Assembly (NCBI GenBank): GCA_003427395.1
Contig: BFEA01000334.1
Coordinates: forward strand, 107,136-129,825
Reading direction: 5' to 3'
DNA from: Chara braunii
Taxonomy: Eukaryota; Streptophyta; Charophyceae; Charales; Characeae
Length of the DNA: 22,690 nt
Shown here piece by piece: positions 19,255 through 22,690 of this stretch. Numbering within the stretch: the first letter of the stretch is position 1; each line of letters begins with the position of its first letter. Position numbers and translations under genes: made by a program. The notes under the pieces are model-generated. The model was not told the DNA's origin and did no database searches. It was given only the letters and a program-made list of their open reading frames with translations.

Positions 19255-19645
19255 TTCGCTGCATGGTGTGGCCGTGTTGTTGGTGTTGCCTTGCACTTCG
19301 CTGCTCCGCTGCCGCGCCGGTTATCCGCTGGCAGTGCCTTCTGTGTTTGTCGCTTGCACGTCTTGTAGGTTGGTTGCCTTGTTGCTGTTGCCTTTCGCTT
19401 TGTTGCACGGTTGCCGAGCTGCTGGTCCGCTCGCCCTGGCAGCCGTCCCTTGCAGTGTGGTTGCCTTGTCTGTATGGCCTTGTGCTTCACTACACGGTTG
19501 CTGTGATGTTCATCCATCATCTCCTTACCGTGTCGTTCCTTGCAGTTGTTTTTGGCGCTGTGCAGCCATGTTGCCTCTACTGCGTTGCCTGGTGCTCCGC
19601 ATGGTTGCTGGCCGCTGCCATGTTCCGCTCGGGGACAGTCTGGCT
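19255..19645. repeat. Degenerate minisatellite, about 90-bp unit, three to four copies
   Basis: Units on the plus strand open with GTTGCC or GTGTTGCC, contain a TTGCACGG- or CTACACGG-like middle and end near CCTTGCAG. In one plus frame this gives recurring VALLLLPFALLHGCRAAG-like blocks of about 30 residues, and on the minus strand recurring RATKRKATATRQP-like blocks. The protein-like look comes from the repeat; no gene is supported. Interstitial sequence 19166-19254 holds nothing recognisable. Confidence 0.55.
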
Positions 19646-19697
19646 TCAACAAGGGTCAAGGGTTCATGAGCCAAACCATCAAATACAGAGATTCCGC

Positions 19698-19753
19698 AGA
19701 TTGTCAAGGGTTCAGCCTCCTGATGAGTCGGTGCGACTCCGACGAAACAATCT
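19698..19753 (+). ncRNA. Hammerhead ribozyme (type III layout)
   Basis: All core elements are present in order. Stem III strand AGATTGT (19698-19704) is followed by the cleavage triplet GTC, with the predicted cut after C19705. Then comes a short stem I loop (19706-19719), the core CTGATGA (19720-19726), stem II GTCGG / CCGAC (19727-19731 and 19739-19743, 7-nt loop), the core GAA (19744-19746) and stem III strand ACAATCT (19747-19753), fully complementary to the first strand. Stem I is weak: three pairs with an A-C mismatch next to the core. In plants such ribozymes occur in retrozymes and viroid-like RNAs. No retrozyme LTR, PBS or PPT was found here. Confidence 0.85.
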
Positions 19754-20081
19754 ATCATCAGTTTTTATTTTTTTGCTTTGTTTTTTTTTTGCTACTTGTT
19801 CTTTTGTCTGCCTTGTTGTCTTGCTTCATGAGTGACTATCTTTCATTTGCTTTGTTGTTGTTTCTCTGTTTTTCTTTCATGAGTGAAACAACGGCCTCCT
19901 TTGTATTCCGTCTGCTGGTTAGAGGTCCAGCAGCTCTGTTTCACTCAGGCTGGTACCGGTACCGCCCTATTTTTTCCGTGTGGTGGTGCCCGTCACTTTC
20001 AGGCTCAGCAAAACTTGGCGCGCAGGGTGTTGTTTTTAGTAACTTTTTTGGCTCGGCATCAATAGCTGGGCGAGGTACTGG
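19754..20081. other. T-rich spacer with nested palindromes
   Basis: No gene is supported. TGAGTGAAACA (19880-19890) is exactly complementary to TGTTTCACTCA (19937-19947), and CTGCTGG / CCAGCAG lies inside that loop (around 19910-19933). GGTACCGGTACC (19952-19963) is a perfect palindrome. TTTCATGAGTGA occurs twice, near 19825 and 19876. Long T runs occupy 19760-19790. Confidence 0.55.
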
Positions 20082-20714
20082 TAAGGGCCTCGCCACACCA
20101 CACTCGAAATGTGGAAAAGACAAAAATGTGGTGGGTGCATCTGGCCATGTTGGAGCAGGAAGTTCATTCTCATTTTGCACATTTCGAGAGTGGTGTGGGG
20201 ATGCCCAAAGCCATACATAGCCGTGTATGAGCACAGCTCAAAAGACAAAACAAAAAAAAAAGAAGAGAAAGAACAGCTCCTGCTAGTAACCTGACTCTAA
20301 TTTCCCTTTTTTTTTTTTTTTTTTTTTTTAAACCTTTGAGAAAACTAGGCCGCGATCAGGGCTAGGGCCTCGCCACACAGCATGTCGAAATCCGAGATGC
20401 GAAAATTTTTCAGGAGCTGTCAGGGAAACGGTTTAGACACCTCCTCTCAAGCAGGGCTCGTTTCCCAGCCTGCAACTTGGATATTCTTAACAGTCCTCCG
20501 ATGGGATGTCGAGTTCTGGCCCGAATGTCGAAGAGGAGAATGGACCACCTGTCCTATCTTCACCCCAGTTTGTCTCTTTTATGCATAGGACTTGTGAGTT
20601 CTCCACTTCGACATGCTATGTGGCGAAGAGGTCTGTCGAAAGAGGCAATGTCGAGAATTTCCTGACGTATGTCGAATGTCGTGAGGTTTCAACATGGGTG
20701 TGGCGAGGCCCTTA
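20082..20714. mobile_element. MITE/foldback-like unit with GGGCCTCGCCACAC termini
   Basis: TAAGGGCCTCGCCACAC (20082-20098) is the exact reverse complement of 20698-20714. If TA is the target duplication (20082-20083 and 20713-20714), the 15-bp terminal inverted repeats start AGGGCCTC. A second left-type copy, GGGCCTCGCCACAC, lies inside at 20365-20378 and continues with similarity to the right end (catgtcgaaa against catgttgaaa), so a shorter 347-bp unit (20365-20711) is an alternative. No transposase is present. An uninterrupted T run lies at about 20309-20329. Confidence 0.5.
20093..20198. repeat. Long hairpin 1 (21-bp arms)
   Basis: Arms 20093-20113 and 20178-20198 pair at 20 of 21 positions over a 64-nt loop. 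The loop contains a diverged copy of the arm sequence of hairpins 2 and 3 (gtgcatct..ccatgtt..agc.ggaag), so all three belong to one family. Confidence 0.7.
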
Positions 20715-20715
20715 G

Positions 20716-20779
20716 AGTTTGAAAATACATTTCAAACTGCTGGTTTGGAGTCCAGTCCCCTCTGAAGTTTACACTTCAG
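20716..20779. repeat. Two small perfect hairpins
   Basis: AGTTTGAAA / TTTCAAACT (20716-20724 and 20730-20738) and CTGAAGT / ACTTCAG (about 20762-20779) are perfect, with GTTTGG / CCAAAC enclosing the second. The role is unknown. Confidence 0.5.
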
Positions 20780-20909
20780 GCCAAACTCCTCCGTCACGTG
20801 GCTGTCGCAGGGCAGAGTTTGTAACTGCAGTCTAGTCATCCACATCGGAGGGCCAGGCCGCTTTCCAAAAGAAAAAAGAAGAAACAAGAAGGGAAAAAAA
20901 AAAGATCGT

Positions 20910-21013
20910 GGCGCTGTATCTTTCCATATTCTAGCGGAAGATTCACTCTCGGTGATCTCGAAATGTGCAAAACGAGAGTGAATCTTCGCTAGAACAAGGA
21001 AAGATACAGCGCC
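20910..21013. repeat. Long hairpin 2 (about 42-bp arms)
   Basis: Arms 20910-20951 and 20973-21013 are complementary apart from one indel and two mismatches, with a 21-nt loop. Pairing extends a little further outward (AAAAAGATCGTGG-like against CCATGATTTTT). Arm length and loop size resemble a miRNA or siRNA precursor foldback, or a snapback element. A partly duplicated stretch (GGGATACACG-type) follows at 21050-21110. Confidence 0.8.
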
Positions 21014-21200
21014 ATGATTTTTGTCTTTTGTGCAACGGGAAAACAGGGGCCCCGTGGGATACACGGTCTGATAAAGACGCAGAGGCCCTAGGGGATACAC
21101 GTGCTGACAACAACCCAGTTTCTTTTTTTTTTTTTTCCTCTTTTTCTTTCCTTCTCAGATTTCCCCGCCTATGCATGTCATCCTTGGGGCCTCGTGGCGG

Positions 21201-21310
21201 TGCATCTTTCCATGTTCTAGCGGAAGATTCACTCTCTTTTTGCCTCGCTCCACTACTCTCGAAATGTGCAGAACGAGAGTGAATCTTCCGCTAGAACATG
21301 GAAAGATACA
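21201..21310. repeat. Long hairpin 3 (36-bp arms), paralogue of hairpin 2
   Basis: Arms 21201-21236 and 21275-21310 pair with one mismatch, including 33 consecutive pairs, over a 38-nt loop. Arms, loop motif (CTCGAAATGTGC) and downstream flank (ATTTTTGTCTTTTGTGCA) match hairpin 2, so the two arose by duplication about 290 bp apart. Confidence 0.82.
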
Positions 21311-21419
21311 ACGGCATGATTTTTGTCTTTTGTGCATGTCAAGAATAGTGGAGACGGCACGGAAGTGGGCTTGCTGGATAGATGAACTTAGACGAGGAGG
21401 AGATGTCTGGTGGTACCCT

Positions 21420-21450
21420 CTGATGAAGGCAACGTGGCGGTTGCCGAAAC
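21420..21450 (+). ncRNA. Second hammerhead-like ribozyme core (degenerate or partial)
   Basis: CTGATGA (21420-21426) is followed after one unpaired A by a perfect 6-bp stem, GGCAAC / GTTGCC (21428-21433 and 21440-21445), and then GAAAC (21446-21450). This is the stem II plus conserved core of a hammerhead. I could not form convincing stems I and III nor place a cleavage triplet, and the extra A is atypical. It could be a decayed ribozyme, or the CTGATGAAG..CGAAACG motif seen in some retroelement tails such as Penelope-like elements. Confidence 0.5.
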
Positions 21451-21728
21451 GCGGCATCGGGGAAGCCGACCCTGGGACATGTTGATGTTTTCATTGACTT
21501 TTGTTAATGCTTTCATTGACGTGTACATTGGTTTGACTTCGTGTATTTGCTTCGCAATCTGCATCGAACTGTTGTGACGTGCTATACTGTTACTACACAC
21601 TGTTTCAATTCAACTTGCAACTGCACACGTTAACTTTCTTGGAGAAGAATTACTGAGATCAAGTGAGCGTGTTTATAACGGTGATTGCCGTTAGTTACTG
21701 GGCGTTACGTTCTGAACTGAGGTAGAAG
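21451..21728. other. Non-coding spacer
   Basis: No gene or clear structure is seen. TTTTCATTGACTT-like and CTTTCATTGACG-like segments repeat near 21490 and 21512. Confidence 0.4.
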
Positions 21729-22088
21729 ATGAGTGATAGAAGATGTTACGAGAGGAGAGATTACGACCGGAGTTAGTAGCGCTCTGGGAGCGATGAGCAT
21801 TAAAGTTATCGAAGACTCGAGAGGAGTTACGATCGAGGTGTGGATCAACCATATAGAAGGTCTCCGCCTAGATGCTTTGCCTGCAATGAGAGAGGCCATT
21901 ACGCTAACGAGAGCAAGAACCACCGGAACTATGATAGTCGACCTTCAACATCCTACGACGTGGAGAGGGGAAGGCTGACATCGCCACCGGACGTGAAAAC
22001 CGAGAAACAACGGTCCCTGTCTCAGGAACCGTTGGTTCAGAAACAGATTGAAGAACTTGGTAATGAGGAACTCAGAGTAGGGATATGA
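21729..22088 (+). pseudogene. Gag-like CCHC zinc-knuckle remnant
   Basis: One plus frame from the ATG at 21729 reads as a basic Arg/Tyr/Asp-rich leader (RRCYERRDYDRS), then CFACNERGHYANES, a C-x2-C-x4-H-x4-C knuckle with the last Cys changed to Ser, then a Pro/Ser/Glu-rich tail ending at TGA 22086-22088. Three in-frame stops lie in the leader (TAG TAG near 21774 and TAA near 21801). It resembles the nucleocapsid part of a retroelement gag or a small RNA-binding CCHC protein. It is unrelated in sequence to the gag of the large element and lies on the opposite strand. Confidence 0.5.
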
Positions 22089-22265
22089 TTTTGGATATGA
22101 ATTTGGATTACGATGGACAGTTAATCCCCTCAGTTGAGGACAATCAATGCTGCTCATCAGTCACTTGGTGTGCTTGCGTGTCGCTTTCCACGACCATTCA
22201 GATGACCGACACGTGGCAAGCCTACATGAGTTTGAAATGTTCCTATAACAACCATTTTACATGTC
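22089..22265. other. Non-coding spacer
   Basis: Nothing recognisable was found. The frame at 22085-22480 runs into GC-rich repeat and poly(A) and is not supported as a gene. Confidence 0.4.
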
Positions 22266-22294
22266 AAGGGACGCTGGACCCGCTTTCCAGCAGG
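22266..22294 (+). repeat. 29-bp dispersed repeat, copy 2
   Basis: It matches 5561-5589 with one difference (C for G in the hairpin loop) and is again followed by a poly(A) tract (22437-22454). Confidence 0.65.
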
Positions 22295-22305
22295 CTATGT
22301 GTTCC

Positions 22306-22454
22306 CCTAGGCCGCGGCCAAGGAGGAAGGCCGCGGGCCCACGGCCTAGGCCGCGCGGCCAACTTTTTTTGCGGCCGAGCCACAGCCAGGCGGCGGCGCG
22401 CGCGGCCTGCTCACGTCGGCTGCTGTCAGCCTGTGCAAAAAAAAAAAAAAAAAT
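22306..22454. repeat. GC-rich nested palindrome and poly(A)
   Basis: CCTAGGCC (22306-22313) pairs with GGCCTAGG (22343-22350), and CCGCGGCC (22312-22319) pairs with GGCCGCGG (22329-22336). A strongly GC-rich stretch continues to about 22430 and ends in 18 A (22437-22454). It is possibly the body and tail of a short retroposon that begins with the 29-bp repeat. Confidence 0.6.
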
Positions 22455-22524
22455 CAAAAATTTGGGGGGGCAGTTTTTGATGTGTGAAAAAAAAATAAAA
22501 AAAATAGAAAAATAAATAAATATC

Positions 22525-22654
<130 letters not shown>

Positions 22655-22682
22655 GGGGGAGGGGTCCTCCCTCCCCTCCCCC
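22655..22682. repeat. 10-bp G/C inverted repeat
   Basis: GGGGGAGGGG (22655-22664) pairs perfectly with CCCCTCCCCC (22673-22682) over an 8-nt loop, abutting the microsatellite. The role is unknown. Confidence 0.6.
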
Positions 22683-22690
22683 CGGCACAC

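Noticed and set aside
19083-19835. 250-codon Cys/Leu-rich membrane-like protein on the plus strand
   Set aside because: The frame starts inside the LTR, crosses the insertion border and then follows a degenerate minisatellite and the ribozyme; residues merely reflect the repeat.

Overview
The window looks like repeat-dominated nuclear DNA from a streptophyte (land plant or charophyte-type green alga). The supporting signs are a primer-binding site matching plant initiator-Met tRNA, a plant-style LINE ending in a reverse-transcriptase zinc-binding domain, two plant-type TTTAGGG telomere-like units, and a very large Ty3/gypsy element. The species cannot be fixed from sequence alone. No intact host gene was found; every recognisable coding stretch is a broken mobile-element gene.

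Layout. (1) 1-383: short palindromes and a T tract. (2) 384-4807: a decayed plus-strand LINE with endonuclease, reverse transcriptase, C-terminal zinc-binding domain and poly(A). ORF1 is not seen. (3) 4808-5871: non-coding DNA with a C-rich tract, AT-rich tandem repeats, a hairpin, an A25 tract and a G-rich tract. (4) 5872-19161: a 13.3-kb minus-strand Ty3/gypsy LTR retrotransposon with about 2.45-kb LTRs, flanked by ATTC. In coding order it carries the PBS, gag with a CCHC knuckle, protease, reverse transcriptase, RNase H, a PHD-type zinc finger plus HHCC zinc finger, integrase, and an unrecognised extra ORF. (5) 19162-21728: an unusual cluster with a degenerate minisatellite, a well-formed hammerhead ribozyme, a foldback/MITE-like unit, three related long hairpins, and a second hammerhead-like core. 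(6) 21729-22690: a gag-like CCHC remnant, a 29-bp repeat shared with 5.56 kb, a GC-rich nested palindrome, poly(A) and an ATTG microsatellite.

How the parts relate. The LTR element is a non-autonomous relic. Its polyprotein has seven in-frame stops (six are TGA) and several frameshifts, and the RT catalytic box is YMGD. Its architecture can still be read. A PHD finger sits between RNase H and integrase, and the extra 3' ORF begins in an ATGA overlap with the integrase stop, which suggests coupled translation. The most novel signals are this PHD finger plus ATGA-linked ORF, and the ribozyme/hairpin cluster at 19.7-21.45 kb.
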